Source of the DNA: Erythrobacter sp.
GTDB lineage: Bacteria > Pseudomonadota > Alphaproteobacteria > Sphingomonadales > Sphingomonadaceae
DNA length: 64,000 bases
Direction of reading: 5' to 3'
Assembly (NCBI GenBank): GCA_030148605.1
Contig: JASBTD010000052.1
Span: 50,215-114,214, forward strand
The notes beneath the pieces are model-generated. The model did not search any database and had not been told where the DNA came from. It saw only the letters and a list, made by a program, of their open reading frames with translations. The translations under genes and the position numbers were made by a program. Of this stretch, positions 54,249-63,799 are shown piece after piece (position 1 is the stretch's first letter; each line of letters starts with the position of its first letter).

Positions 54249-54745
54249 CCCAGATCCGCTTCGCGCACTTTGGCGATGCCCGCCTTGCGCTGCTCTTTCA
54301 GTTCCGCCTTCAGCTTCGCCGGATCGCGCGCGAAAACGAAGCCGAAGCTCACCCCGCCTTCCTTACTAACCGTGGCGTGATGCAACTTGTGCGCTTGCAC
54401 CAGTCGCTTGGCATAGCCGCGCTTGGGCACCCAGCGAAAATAGCGCTGATGCACCAGCCCGTCATGCACCAAAGTGTAGATCGCGCCGTAGAGCGTGATG
54501 CCGACAGCAATCCACCACAAGAGGTCTGACCACAGCGATCCGACGATGAACAGAAAGGCTGCAAAGCTGCCAAAGACGACGGCGAAAAGGTCATTCTTCT
54601 CCAGCATATTGTCATGCGGCTCGTGATGATCACGGTGCCATGCCCAGCCCCAGCCGTGCATGATGTATTTGTGCGCATACCACGCCCACAATTCCATGCC
54701 GATCACGGTGGCAATCACGACAGCGATGATTTCCAGCCAGCTCAT
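54245..54745 (-). CDS. crtZ: Beta-carotene hydroxylase
   Basis: The 166-residue membrane protein has the four histidine clusters of CrtZ: HKYIMHG, HRDHHEPHD, HDGLVHQRY and HKLHHA. It is a di-iron hydroxylase that adds the 3 and 3' hydroxyls to beta-carotene, giving zeaxanthin. The start overlaps the crtW-type stop by four bases, so the two are co-translated. Confidence 0.93.
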   Translation of the reverse strand: MSWLEIIAVVIATVIGMELWAWYAHKYIMHGWGWAWHRDHHEPHDNMLEKNDLFAVVFGSFAAFLFIVGSLWSDLLWWIAVGITLYGAIYTLVHDGLVHQRYFRWVPKRGYAKRLVQAHKLHHATVSKEGGVSFGFVFARDPAKLKAELKEQRKAGIAKVREADLG

Positions 54746-55515
54746 GCGGCTACTCCTGCGCGCCGCGCCTCTGGCAGTGCCCACCAGGGCACATCCGGGC
54801 GGCGATGATGTTCCAGATGATAGCCGAAATGGAAGCAACTGGCGAGGCTTGCCAGCGTGCCGAAGTGGTCGGAGCGGGCATTGTGATCATCAGGAAAATG
54901 CCCTGCGCCATGGCGATGAGGGCGATAGGTGCCGAAGTAGAACAGCTGCAGCGAGGACAGCAGAGCCGGCGCGCCATACAGCAGGAAAATCTGCATGAAG
55001 GGGATATCGAAAACCAGCCAGTAGATGCCTACGATAGTATGCACGAAAACAAGTGACTGCCAGCCGAAATAGCGCTTGAAGAAGGTCCAATACCAGGCCC
55101 AGAACTGCGTTGGATGTGCCGTATCAAAATCGGGATCGCCGTCTTCGCCGGTATGCCGGTGATGCGCAAAATGCGCGTCGCGAATCTTGCGCCATGCGAA
55201 GCCCGCGTAAAGGAACAGCAGAACGGTCCCGAGCGCGGAATTGAGCCTTTGCCAACCGGGCGCGAGCGAGCCATGCATCGCGTCATGGCACACAATGAAC
55301 ACGCCCACTGACAGCCAGCATTGCAGCGCCGCCATCAGCAGCACTTGCGGCCAGGCGTTCCAGCTCAGCTCGAAAACGAACATCGCATAGGCATGGATGC
55401 CTAACCAGCCGCCGGCGATCAGCGCAGCAAGCGCGAGACCGAGCAGGCGTTGCCGATTGCGGGAAGGAAGGGTGACGGGGTGCGACACGATCCGCGCCCT
55501 ATAAGCGATAATCAC
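54742..55515 (-). CDS. crtW: Beta-carotene ketolase (CrtW-type, fatty-acid-desaturase fold)
   Basis: The 257-residue membrane protein has the histidine boxes HDAMHG, HFAHHRHTG and YHLEHHRRPDVPWW characteristic of CrtW. It introduces keto groups at C4 of the beta-ionone ring. With CrtZ next to it, the pair can make astaxanthin-type carotenoids if beta-carotene is supplied. The crtE/B/I/Y genes are elsewhere. It overlaps the upstream thioesterase gene by four bases. Confidence 0.9.
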   Translation of the reverse strand: MIIAYRARIVSHPVTLPSRNRQRLLGLALAALIAGGWLGIHAYAMFVFELSWNAWPQVLLMAALQCWLSVGVFIVCHDAMHGSLAPGWQRLNSALGTVLLFLYAGFAWRKIRDAHFAHHRHTGEDGDPDFDTAHPTQFWAWYWTFFKRYFGWQSLVFVHTIVGIYWLVFDIPFMQIFLLYGAPALLSSLQLFYFGTYRPHRHGAGHFPDDHNARSDHFGTLASLASCFHFGYHLEHHRRPDVPWWALPEARRAGVAA

Positions 55516-55907
55516 TCAGGGAAAAAGAACTCGCGCAAATGTTCCCCGATCCGGGCGGGGCGTAAAGTCTCGGCATCGATGCAGCACCAGCTCGATTGCA
55601 CCTCGGCCAGCACCTCTTCTCCGCGGCGGATTACTGTCTTGTAGAATGCCCGCGCACCCTGGAAATGCTCGAGCACGGTCTGCGCAATCACATCATCTTC
55701 AAGGAAAGCGGGCTTGCGATAGGTAATCTCGTGCTTGAGCGCGACCCAGGCCTTGCTCGCAACCTCGTCTGCCGGAGCCAGCTTGCGCCAATGCGCGAGC
55801 ACCGCATCCTGCACCCAATTGAGGTAGCGGGCATTGTTCACATGCCCCATGAAATCGATATCTTCGGGTTCAACTTTGATCGGATAGGCAAAAGGTGTTG
55901 CTGACAT
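55512..55907 (-). CDS. Acyl-CoA thioesterase (YbgC/4HBT hotdog family)
   Basis: The 131-residue hotdog protein has the motif DFMGHVNNARYLNWVQDA, where the D and N-rich loop match 4-hydroxybenzoyl-CoA-thioesterase-like enzymes. It precedes crtW and overlaps it. Substrate unknown. Confidence 0.87.
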   Translation of the reverse strand: MSATPFAYPIKVEPEDIDFMGHVNNARYLNWVQDAVLAHWRKLAPADEVASKAWVALKHEITYRKPAFLEDDVIAQTVLEHFQGARAFYKTVIRRGEEVLAEVQSSWCCIDAETLRPARIGEHLREFFFPE

Positions 55908-56022
55908 GAGTGTCAGTTAAGCACTGAAATCTTTCCTTTCCATGACTAATCATTTCGTGGACTTCATCTGGCTTGCCAGTGTTGCCGATTGGCCGCTAAT
56001 CGGCTTCGCAAGAGGAAACCCA

Positions 56023-57453
56023 ATGGCCAGCAAACCGCGCACACTTTACGAAAAGATCTGGGACGCACATGTCGTCGAAACCCGCGATGACGGCACATCG
56101 CTGATTTATATTGACCGGCATCTGGTGCATGAAGTGACCAGCCCACAGGCATTCGAAGCGCTGCGAATGCAAGGCCGCAAGGTCCGCCGCCCTGATCTGA
56201 CGCTGGCTGTGCCTGACCATAATCTGCCCACCACTCCTCGCGTTGATGCGGACGGCAATCGCATTCCGATTGCCGATCCGATGAGCGCGCAGCAACTGGC
56301 CGCGCTCGAAGCCAATGCCCCCGCCTTCGGCATTCGCTACATCGATGCGACTGCCGCCGCGCAGGGCATCGTCCATGTCGTCGGGCCAGAGCAGGGCTTC
56401 TCATTGCCCGGCACCACCATCGTCTGCGGGGATTCGCACACCGCCAGCCATGGCGGGATCGGCGCGCTGGCCTTCGGCATCGGCACCAGCGAAGTCGAAC
56501 ATGTCCTGGCCACGCAAACGCTGCAATTGAAGCGCTCCAAATCGATGGAAGTGCGGGTCACCGGCGAATTGGGCCACGGGGTAACGGCCAAAGACCTGAT
56601 CCTGCACATCATCGGTACAATCGGCGCGGCTGGCGGCACAGGCTATGTGATCGAATATCGCGGGCCGGTGTTCGAGCAAATGAGCGTCGAAGAACGGCTG
56701 ACGGTCTGCAATATGAGCATCGAAGGCGGCGCACGGGCGGGCCTGATCGCGCCAGATGAAACCGTTTTCCGCTATCTCAAAACCCGTCCACTCGCGCCCA
56801 AGGGCGATGAATGGGAGGCGGCGCTAGCATGGTGGAAATCACTGCACACCGATGAAGGCGCCACCTTTGACAAATCCGTCACGATTGATGCCGGCATGGT
56901 CGAACCCACCGTCACATGGGGCACCAGTCCCGAAGACACTGTTGCGATCGGCGGCGTGGTGCCAGACCCGGCAAGCTTCGCTGACGCATCCAAGCAGCAA
57001 GCCGCCGCCAAGAGCCTGGAATATATGGGGCTTACCCCAGGCCAGCGGATCGAAGATATCCCGGTTGAGAACATCTTTATCGGCAGCTGCACCAATAGCC
57101 GGATCGAAGACCTGCGCGCAGCGGCAAAAGTGCTCGAAGGCCGCAAGAAAGCCGACAATGTCAAATGGGCCATTGTCGTGCCGGGTTCAGGCCTTGTGAA
57201 AGCGATGGCAGAGGATGAAGGCCTCGACCGGATTTTCAAGGATGCGGGGTTTGAATGGCGCGAGCCGGGCTGTTCGGCCTGCCTGGGCATGAATCCTGAC
57301 AAGGTGCCACCCGGCGAACGCTGCGCTTCGACCAGCAATCGAAATTTCGTTGGCAGGCAAGGCCCCGGTGCGCGCACGCACCTCGTGTCGCCAGCCATGG
57401 CCGCCGCCGCTGCTGTGGCGGGACACCTCGCCGATGTGCGTCGGTTCAACTGA
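56023..57453 (+). CDS. leuC: 3-isopropylmalate dehydratase large subunit
   Basis: The 476-residue protein starts at [13 protein letters not shown], with an AGAGGAAA site. It has the aconitase-type cluster cysteines in [16 protein letters not shown] and [11 protein letters not shown], and [19 protein letters not shown]. With LeuD it isomerises 2- to 3-isopropylmalate in leucine synthesis. leuD follows after a short coupled gene. Confidence 0.97.
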   Translation: MASKPRTLYEKIWDAHVVETRDDGTSLIYIDRHLVHEVTSPQAFEALRMQGRKVRRPDLTLAVPDHNLPTTPRVDADGNRIPIADPMSAQQLAALEANAPAFGIRYIDATAAAQGIVHVVGPEQGFSLPGTTIVCGDSHTASHGGIGALAFGIGTSEVEHVLATQTLQLKRSKSMEVRVTGELGHGVTAKDLILHIIGTIGAAGGTGYVIEYRGPVFEQMSVEERLTVCNMSIEGGARAGLIAPDETVFRYLKTRPLAPKGDEWEAALAWWKSLHTDEGATFDKSVTIDAGMVEPTVTWGTSPEDTVAIGGVVPDPASFADASKQQAAAKSLEYMGLTPGQRIEDIPVENIFIGSCTNSRIEDLRAAAKVLEGRKKADNVKWAIVVPGSGLVKAMAEDEGLDRIFKDAGFEWREPGCSACLGMNPDKVPPGERCASTSNRNFVGRQGPGARTHLVSPAMAAAAAVAGHLADVRRFN

Positions 57454-57494
57454 TCGGACTTGCCCCTTCCCCCTGCGATCACCATAGGTGACTT

Positions 57495-57647
57495 ATGACA
57501 AAATCGAACAAGACCAAAGCCGCCATTGCAGCCGGAGCTATCGGTTCGGCTGCCATCGCGGCAGCGCTTCTTTACGCCAACAAGCGCAAGAAGAAGGAAG
57601 AGCCAAAGCCCACCATTCCATCTGGCGAAAAGCCGGAGACCGATTGA
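57495..57647 (+). CDS. 50-residue single-pass membrane peptide between leuC and leuD
   Basis: The frame reads MTKSNKTK, then an alanine-rich membrane helix ([20 protein letters not shown]). A strongly basic stretch NKRKKK and an acidic, proline-containing tail ending EKPETD follow. Its stop overlaps the leuD start by one base (TGATG), so translation is probably coupled. Family not recognised. The basic segment after the helix suggests an N-out, C-in orientation. Confidence 0.6.
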   Translation: MTKSNKTKAAIAAGAIGSAAIAAALLYANKRKKKEEPKPTIPSGEKPETD

Positions 57648-58249
57648 TGCAGGCCGTGCGGGAGATTGAAGGGCGCGCCTATCCCTTTGGCGCCAAGAAC
57701 GTCGATACCGATGTGATCATCCCTGCGGAATGGCTCAAGACGATCACGCGCGAAGGCCTCGGCCAAGGGGCGTTTGAAAGCGTCCGCGCCCAGCCTGGCA
57801 ATGTTTTCGATGACGAACGCTATGCCGGATCACCCATCCTTATTGCAGGCGACAATTTCGGCTGCGGCTCAAGCCGCGAACACGCCGCATGGGCATTAGG
57901 CGATCTGGGCATCAAGGCTGTGATCGCGCCGAGCTTTTCCGATATTTTCTCCGGCAATGCCTTCAAGAATGGCATTCTGACTGTGGTCTTGCCGCAAGAA
58001 GCGATCGATCGATTGATGGAAGTCGCGGAGACCGACGAGATCACCATCGATCTGGACAGCCAGACTGTAACGACACCATTTCAGGATCGTTTCAGCTTTG
58101 AGATCGATCCTTTCCGCAAGCAGTGCCTGATGGAAGGGCTCGACGAAATCGGGCTTACGCTCGCCCGCGATGCTGCCATTACGTCTTATGAAAAACGCCG
58201 GGGCCAAGAGATGCCCTGGATCGAGAGAGGAACGGAAATCCAGCCATGA
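57647..58249 (+). CDS. leuD: 3-isopropylmalate dehydratase small subunit
   Basis: The 200-residue protein has [15 protein letters not shown] near the start and [16 protein letters not shown], the LeuD swivel-domain signature. [11 protein letters not shown] follows. It pairs with LeuC. The stop overlaps the start of the quinone oxidoreductase gene (ATGA), suggesting one transcript leuC-peptide-leuD-oxidoreductase. Confidence 0.97.
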   Translation: MQAVREIEGRAYPFGAKNVDTDVIIPAEWLKTITREGLGQGAFESVRAQPGNVFDDERYAGSPILIAGDNFGCGSSREHAAWALGDLGIKAVIAPSFSDIFSGNAFKNGILTVVLPQEAIDRLMEVAETDEITIDLDSQTVTTPFQDRFSFEIDPFRKQCLMEGLDEIGLTLARDAAITSYEKRRGQEMPWIERGTEIQP

Positions 58250-59244
58250 AAGCACTCAGAACGCATGCCGTAGGCGGCCCCGACACGCTCACCCTGGATG
58301 AAGTCGAAGTGCCCACCCCGGGCAAAGGCGAAGTGCTGGTTGATGTGAAGGCTTGCGCGATCAATTTTCCTGACACGCTGATGATCCGCGACATGTACCA
58401 GTTCAAGCCCGAGCGCCCCTATTCGCCTGGCGGCGAGATTGCAGGCGTGATCGAAGCGGTTGGCGAAGGTGTGGAAGGCTATTCGGTCGGCGACAAGGTG
58501 ATGGCCGGGATCGGCAATGGCGGGCTGGCTGAAAAAGTGATCGTGCCCGCTGGCCGGATGTTCCCGGTGCCCGATGGCGTGCCGTTCGAAAAGGCCGCCA
58601 GCCTGCTGATGACTTATGGCACGACGATCCACGGCCTGAAGGATCGCGGCCATATCAAGGAAGGCGATACCGTTCTTGTGCTGGGCGCGGCAGGCGGCGT
58701 TGGCCTGTCAGCGGTAGAGCTGGCCAAGGCTTTCGGAGCGCGCGTGGTCGCTGCGGTATCCAGCGAAGAGAAGGGCGAAGTCGCGCGCAAGGCGGGCGCG
58801 GATGAAGTGGTCATCTATCCCAAGGGCGAAATGGACAAGGACGCATCCAAAGCGCTCGCCAATGCCTTCAAGGCAGCTTGCGGGCCTGAAGGTGCGAATA
58901 TTGTCTATGACATCGTCGGCGGGCAATATTCCGAACCGGCGCTGCGCTCGATCGCGTGGGAAGGCAAATTCCTGGTCGTCGGTTTCCCGGCCGGGATCGC
59001 CAAGATGCCGCTCAACCTGACGCTGCTGAAAAGCTGCGATATCGCTGGCGTGTTCTGGGGCGCGTTCACCGCGCGCGAACCGGTGAAGTTCCGCCAACAG
59101 GTCGAAGAGCTGTTCCAGCTTATGAAAGATGGCAAGATCGACCCGCTGGTGTCCGAAACTTTCCCGCTCGAACGTGGCGGTGATGCGATCGCCAAGCTCG
59201 AAAGCCGCCAGGCGGTGGGCAAACTGGTTGTGACAATGGATTGA
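58246..59244 (+). CDS. NADPH:quinone oxidoreductase family protein (zinc-free MDR)
   Basis: The 332-residue protein has a GroES-like N-terminal domain ([22 protein letters not shown]) and a cofactor domain [21 protein letters not shown]. It probably reduces quinones or enoyl compounds with NADPH. It is translationally coupled to leuD, although no link to leucine synthesis is known. Confidence 0.88.
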   Translation: MKALRTHAVGGPDTLTLDEVEVPTPGKGEVLVDVKACAINFPDTLMIRDMYQFKPERPYSPGGEIAGVIEAVGEGVEGYSVGDKVMAGIGNGGLAEKVIVPAGRMFPVPDGVPFEKAASLLMTYGTTIHGLKDRGHIKEGDTVLVLGAAGGVGLSAVELAKAFGARVVAAVSSEEKGEVARKAGADEVVIYPKGEMDKDASKALANAFKAACGPEGANIVYDIVGGQYSEPALRSIAWEGKFLVVGFPAGIAKMPLNLTLLKSCDIAGVFWGAFTAREPVKFRQQVEELFQLMKDGKIDPLVSETFPLERGGDAIAKLESRQAVGKLVVTMD

Positions 59245-59313
59245 AGCGGCTTGCCGCAAGCCGTTGCTGACCCTATTTCAAGCGAAGAGATTTTTCCCGA
59301 GAGGACTGTTTAA

Positions 59314-59637
59314 ATGACCGATTTCAGGGACCGCGAGCGCGGCGAAGAAGCCAAATTCGCATTCGATGAAGAGAATGCCTTCAAGATTGCTGCGCGCCGC
59401 AACCGTTTGCTGGGCGAATGGGCCGCAGGGTTGATGGGCCTGACCGAAGAAGAGACTGACGCTTACAAGAAAGCTGTCGTCCAGGCCGATTTCGAAGAAG
59501 CTGGCGATGAAGACGTGATCCGCAAACTGCTGGGAGATCTGACCGCTGCGGAATGCGATGTCAGCGAAGCGGATATCCGCGCCAAGCTTGAAGAAAAATC
59601 GATCGAAGCCCGGCGCCAATTGATGAGCGAAGGCTAA
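59314..59637 (+). CDS. F1-ATPase inhibitor zeta subunit (DUF1476)
   Basis: The 107-residue protein has MTDFRDRERGEEAKFAFDEE at the N-terminus, the inhibitory helix of the alphaproteobacterial zeta subunit. A four-helix bundle follows (AARRNRLLGEWAAGLMGLT). In Paracoccus it blocks ATP hydrolysis by F1FO synthase. It precedes bolA. Confidence 0.92.
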   Translation: MTDFRDRERGEEAKFAFDEENAFKIAARRNRLLGEWAAGLMGLTEEETDAYKKAVVQADFEEAGDEDVIRKLLGDLTAAECDVSEADIRAKLEEKSIEARRQLMSEG

Positions 59638-59641
59638 TTTT

Positions 59642-59881
59642 ATGCCGATGTCAGCGGCTGAAATCGAAGGCATGATTACCACCGCACTGCCCGGCGCAGT
59701 GGTGGAAATGACTGATCTTGCAGGCGATAATGATCACTGGGCAGCCAAGGTCACTGCGCCGCAATTCGTCGGCAAGAATCGCGTGCAGCAGCACAAGATG
59801 GTCTACGAAGCGCTCGATGGGCGAATGGGCGGCGTGCTGCATGCCTTGCAACTGACCACTGCCGTTCCCACTTCGGACTGA
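59642..59881 (+). CDS. BolA-family protein
   Basis: The 79-residue protein has the BolA KH-like core: VEMTDLAGDNDHWAAKVTAPQFVGKNRVQQHKMVYEAL, with cores DNDHWAAKV and NRVQQHKMVY. It lies directly before the monothiol glutaredoxin gene. BolA and Grx4 form Fe-S-bridged complexes used in iron sensing and cluster trafficking, and the gene order fits this. Confidence 0.93.
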   Translation: MPMSAAEIEGMITTALPGAVVEMTDLAGDNDHWAAKVTAPQFVGKNRVQQHKMVYEALDGRMGGVLHALQLTTAVPTSD

Positions 59882-59912
59882 GCAAATTCACCAGAAGCAG
59901 GTTTGAAGACAG

Positions 59913-60245
59913 ATGTCTGACGTAAACACCCGAATTTCCACCCTCGTGAACGACAGCGATGTTGTGCTGTTCATGAAGGGCACACCGCTGTTCCCGCAAT
60001 GCGGCTTTTCCAGCCGCGCTGTGGCGATCCTGGACCATTGCGGCATCGCGTACGAAAGCGTGGATGTGCTGCAGGACATGGAAATCCGCCAAGGGATCAA
60101 GGCATATTCCGATTGGCCGACAATTCCGCAGCTTTACGTCAAGGGCGAGTTCCTTGGCGGAAGCGATATCATGATGGAAATGTTTGAAGCGGGCGAGTTG
60201 CAGCAGCTGCTTGATGAAAAGCAGGTCGCCAAAGCTGAAGGCTAG
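59913..60245 (+). CDS. grxD: Monothiol glutaredoxin, Grx4 family
   Basis: The 110-residue protein has LFMKGTPLFPQCGFSS with the CGFS active site, SDWPTIPQLY and GGSDIMMEMF. It carries 2Fe-2S clusters in dimers or with BolA. A terminator follows. Confidence 0.96.
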   Translation: MSDVNTRISTLVNDSDVVLFMKGTPLFPQCGFSSRAVAILDHCGIAYESVDVLQDMEIRQGIKAYSDWPTIPQLYVKGEFLGGSDIMMEMFEAGELQQLLDEKQVAKAEG

Positions 60246-60273
60246 TCCCGCCAATCTGGATTGAGGCATAGAA

Positions 60274-60311
60274 AAAGCCGCCCCGGGGGTACCAGTGGGG
60301 CGGCTTTCTCT
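60274..60311 (+). terminator. Rho-independent terminator of the zeta-bolA-grxD operon
   Basis: AAAGCCGCCCC (60274-60284) pairs with GGGGCGGCTTT (60297-60307), followed by a T-rich run. Confidence 0.88.
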
Positions 60312-60539
60312 TTTCGGGGAGGCGTGCCGGGGAGACCAGGTGGCGTTGCCTCTTTCATCGAAGACTGTTTCGGGTATCACAATCTCTGCATGTGGCGTGC
60401 CAGTTTCGCTGAACCACGGAATTCTGCGCGATGCGATGGTTAATGCATCGGCGGGCGTTGCCGGGAGTGTCAAGTTTTCCGACAGCCTCACGCATTTGGT
60501 GATTGGCAAGCGCTTGCCGCTCTGTTCATATGAACGGCA
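60312..60539. other. 230-base stretch without a convincing gene
   Basis: A minus-strand frame from 60509 reads plausible protein for about 60 codons (VRLSENLTLPATPADALTIA and onward). It then runs through the terminator hairpin, so a real gene is not supported. Nothing else was seen. Confidence 0.4.
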
Positions 60540-61322
60540 ATGAACACGTCACCCGCAGCATCACCCGAAGGCATCCCCGCCGCCACTGTCATCATTTTCC
60601 GCAATGGAGAGGATGGCCAACCGCCGGAAATCCTGATGACAATCCGCTCGCGCGAAATGGTCTTCGCGGGCGGGATGGCCGTGTTTCCCGGCGGCCGCGT
60701 TGATCCGGCCGATTTCGAGCTTGGCGCGATGATCGGGGGTGATCTCGATCCCGAAGAAGCCGCTCATCAAGTGGCGGTAGTGCGTGAAACGCTTGAGGAA
60801 ACAGGGCTGGTCATCGGGTTGAAGGGAGAAATCGACGCAGCCCGGGCGCAGGCCGCGCGGCACTTCCTGCAGGAAACCGGCGAATTGGCGCCGGTGCTTC
60901 AGCATTTCGAATGGGAGCTGGACCTGGCGCAGCTCACGCCGTTTGCGCGCTGGTATCCCAAGAACGAACGTATCCCGCGGGTTTATGACACGCGGTTCTA
61001 TCTCGCCAATCTCGGCACTGGCGCAGTCGAGATTGCAGCCGACCTGTCCGAGAACACGCATCTTTTCTGGACGACTGCACAAGGCGCGCTCGATTCGGCT
61101 GAAAAGGGCGATATCAAGGTGATCTTCCCGACACGTCGCAATCTGGAGCGACTGGCAATGTTCGGCAGCTTTGACGAAGCGAAGGCGCAAGCCGATGCGA
61201 TCCCGGTCCGCACAATCACGCCTTTTATGGAAAGCATGGACGGCAAAACCTGGCTCCAGATCGGCGAGGACCTGGGATATCCTGTGACGGGTGAGCCGCT
61301 CGACAGCGTGATGCGCGGGTAA
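60540..61322 (+). CDS. Nudix-family hydrolase
   Basis: The 260-residue protein has a Nudix-like box: GGRVDPADF... and REtLEETGLVIGL (VVRETLEETGLVIG). The long insertion and C-terminal helix resemble the NUDT19/RNase-like nudix subgroup that acts on CoA or dinucleotides. Substrate unknown. Confidence 0.83.
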   Translation: MNTSPAASPEGIPAATVIIFRNGEDGQPPEILMTIRSREMVFAGGMAVFPGGRVDPADFELGAMIGGDLDPEEAAHQVAVVRETLEETGLVIGLKGEIDAARAQAARHFLQETGELAPVLQHFEWELDLAQLTPFARWYPKNERIPRVYDTRFYLANLGTGAVEIAADLSENTHLFWTTAQGALDSAEKGDIKVIFPTRRNLERLAMFGSFDEAKAQADAIPVRTITPFMESMDGKTWLQIGEDLGYPVTGEPLDSVMRG

Positions 61323-61350
61323 ATCCGGCAAGCGATCTCATGAAAGAAAT

Positions 61351-61426
61351 GGCGCGCCCGGCAGGACTCGAACCTGCTGCCTCAAGATTAGAAGTCTCGC
61401 GCTCTATCCAGATGAGCTACGGGCGC
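61351..61426 (-). tRNA. tRNA-Arg(UCU)
   Basis: The 76-nucleotide tRNA includes the encoded CCA. The acceptor GCGCCCG pairs with CGGGCGC before a G discriminator. The anticodon loop CTTCTAA gives UCU. The T-loop TTCGAGT is intact. Confidence 0.95.
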
Positions 61427-61486
61427 GCGTCAAGGCCGCATTAGCGTGCTTTGCAGCGCGTTCAAATGCCGTTAGGCACACAGGCG

Positions 61487-62230
61487 ATGGATAATTCGCA
61501 ATCGCCCGTCGCCACGAGCCAAGCCCCGCAAAGCTTCCGCTATTACGATCTGGTGATGGCGGCCTTTGTCGCGATCCTGCTGTTGTCGAACCTGATCGGC
61601 GCCAGCAAGCCCAGCTATATCCCGTTGCCCGGCGGCGACACCTGGATATTCGGCGCGGGCGTGCTGTTCTTCCCGATCAGCTACATCATCGGCGATGTCC
61701 TGACAGAGGTCTATGGCTATGCCCGTGCACGCCGGGTGATCTGGACCGGATTTGCAGCGCTGCTGTTCATGGCATTCATGGCCTGGGTTGTTGTCTCGCT
61801 GCCTCCGGCCGAGGGATGGCCATTCCAGAGTGATTACGAGAATGTGTTCGGCAATAGCTGGCGCATCGTGCTGGCTTCGATGACCGCATTCTGGGTCGGC
61901 GAATTTGCCAATTCCTATGTCCTCGCGAAGATGAAGGTCTGGACCAAGGGGCGTTTCCTGTGGATGCGCACGATCGGATCGACTGTTGTCGGGCAAGGGC
62001 TCGACAGCCTGATTTTCTATCCGCTGGCTTTCTGGGGGCTTGCCGGCTGGCCGCCTGAAACCCTGGTTCAGGTGGTGATTTCGCAATGGCTGATCAAGAC
62101 ACTGTGGGAAGCCGTGCTTACGCCGGTAACCTATGTCGTGATCAACGCGCTCAAACGCCGCGAGGGTATCGACCTCTACGATACCGAGACTGACTTCTCG
62201 CCTTTCGCGACAAGTCAGCGCGGCGAATAA
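61487..62230 (+). CDS. Queuosine-precursor transporter homologue (YhhQ/ECF family)
   Basis: The protein has about 247 residues from MDNSQSP and six membrane helices. Family segments include FFPISYIIGDVLTEVYGYARARRVIW (core YIIGDVLTEVYGY), GEFANSYVLAKMK and STVVGQGLDSLIFY. It probably imports preQ0/preQ1 for tRNA queuosine. A TTG start 36 bases upstream is less likely. Confidence 0.9.
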   Translation: MDNSQSPVATSQAPQSFRYYDLVMAAFVAILLLSNLIGASKPSYIPLPGGDTWIFGAGVLFFPISYIIGDVLTEVYGYARARRVIWTGFAALLFMAFMAWVVVSLPPAEGWPFQSDYENVFGNSWRIVLASMTAFWVGEFANSYVLAKMKVWTKGRFLWMRTIGSTVVGQGLDSLIFYPLAFWGLAGWPPETLVQVVISQWLIKTLWEAVLTPVTYVVINALKRREGIDLYDTETDFSPFATSQRGE

Positions 62231-62236
62231 AGCGGC

Positions 62237-63799
62237 CTATTTCGCCAGATCGAACATCGCGCCATCATCATGGCTGTCCCACACCGTGTCGTCAGGCACG
62301 ATCTCGACATCGGGCTGCAGGCCCAGCCGGTCAGCCAGCAGGCCAAGGTCTTTCTCTACCGGGATGCCGTAGAGGTCGCGGTGGCTTTCCTGCAGCCGCA
62401 GGATCAGGCGGGTCTCATCGCGCATCAACCGGCTGACCTGGAACGATTTGCGCGAGCGCGCACCCACGCGCCGCGCCAGCCGGATGGCCAGCCCCCAGCA
62501 GACAGCCTCTTCCAGTGCTTCTGGCGATGCGAGCTTGGTCAGCGATTTGGGCAGGCTCAGCTCGTTGCAATTGGCAGCGACAGTCGCGGCCATTTGCGCG
62601 CGCGATGCCGCATCGATCGCCACCCAGCGCTTGTGCAACGCCCAGTCGATCGCAAGTTCGGTTCGCAAGTTGGGCTCGATCTGGATCGACGCCAATGTCA
62701 GCATTGTTGCCGCCAGGCGCACACGCTCGGTTCCGGTGGCCCCGGTGGGAACGGCCTCCACCGTCCAGCCTGCAATCCGCGCTGCAAGCTGCGGCGGCGC
62801 GCCGCGATGTCCGACAAAATAGGATACGCCCGCCAGCAAGGGGTCTTGCGCCTTGCGGTGCGGTTCCAGCCGCCCATAGAGCAACCCTTCGCGCAGGCCC
62901 CATGAGGAGAAAACCACGCGCGTTGGCGCGAGCTGCTTGAGCAACGCCTGCAACAGCACAGCGGCATCAGGCAGCACTGCGGCGCGGGTGGATGTGAGTC
63001 GCGGTATTTTGACCAGTTTCTCAGGTGTCGCCCGTGCAACACGCCGCGCCAGCAGCGTTGCTTCCTTGGCATCAAGCTCAAACGCGTGAGGGTCCGTGAG
63101 CGGATGTTTGCGCTCATTCATTGCGTAGACGGCCAGCGCGCGCCAAGTCCCGCCGACAAGATAGAGCGGTGCCTTGACCGGCTTGCCCCAACCTGACTTG
63201 CGCAATTTCTCCATCAGCCGCTTGCGCATCTGGCTCGGCTTTGTGTCTCCCTGCTCGCGATATTCCTTCAACCGCAGCGTTCCGAGCGGAAGCGAAGTGG
63301 CCGTATCGCTCATCTCGTCAGAAACCCGCACCAGCTCAAGGCTACCCCCGCCCAGATCAGCGACGACGCCCGCTGCGCCGGGGAAAGCGCCAATCACCCC
63401 GTCTGCGCTAACGCCGGCTTCCTCTTCGCCAGACAGCAGCCTGGGTTCAAAACCTGCCGCGCGAACCTGTTCAAGGAAATGCGGCCCATTATCTGCCTCG
63501 CGCGCGGCGGCCGTAGCAACCGTTTCAACGTCTTCAACGCCCAGGTCCTCGAGCAGCAAGGCAAAGCGCCTGATCCCCCGCATCGCGAGTTCGATCGAAT
63601 CCTCAGGCAGCCTGCCCGTCGTGGCGATTTCGCGGCCAAGCTGCGCCACGACTTTCTCATTGAGCACCGTTACCGGCGCACGCATTGTCCCGCCATAGAC
63701 CACCAAGCGGACCGAGTTCGAACCGATATCTATGATCGCTCTTTCAGCGGCGTTGCCGGAAAAGCTTCCCGCGCGGTCTCTGCGCTTGCTCAAACTCAC
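62237..63799 (-). CDS. ppx: Ppx/GppA-family exopolyphosphatase
   Basis: The 520-residue actin-fold phosphatase has IDIGSNSVRLVVY, TVATAAAREA, GEEEAG and VADLGGGSLELV, then a C-terminal helical HD-like region. It degrades polyphosphate and may also act on pppGpp. It overlaps the ppk stop by four bases, so polyphosphate synthesis and breakdown are encoded together. Confidence 0.94.
   Translation of the reverse strand: MSLSKRRDRAGSFSGNAAERAIIDIGSNSVRLVVYGGTMRAPVTVLNEKVVAQLGREIATTGRLPEDSIELAMRGIRRFALLLEDLGVEDVETVATAAAREADNGPHFLEQVRAAGFEPRLLSGEEEAGVSADGVIGAFPGAAGVVADLGGGSLELVRVSDEMSDTATSLPLGTLRLKEYREQGDTKPSQMRKRLMEKLRKSGWGKPVKAPLYLVGGTWRALAVYAMNERKHPLTDPHAFELDAKEATLLARRVARATPEKLVKIPRLTSTRAAVLPDAAVLLQALLKQLAPTRVVFSSWGLREGLLYGRLEPHRKAQDPLLAGVSYFVGHRGAPPQLAARIAGWTVEAVPTGATGTERVRLAATMLTLASIQIEPNLRTELAIDWALHKRWVAIDAASRAQMAATVAANCNELSLPKSLTKLASPEALEEAVCWGLAIRLARRVGARSRKSFQVSRLMRDETRLILRLQESHRDLYGIPVEKDLGLLADRLGLQPDVEIVPDDTVWDSHDDGAMFDLAK

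Noticed and set aside
59751..60509. 252-codon minus-strand frame antisense to bolA and grxD
   Set aside because: It crosses a strong terminator hairpin and two conserved genes on the other strand.
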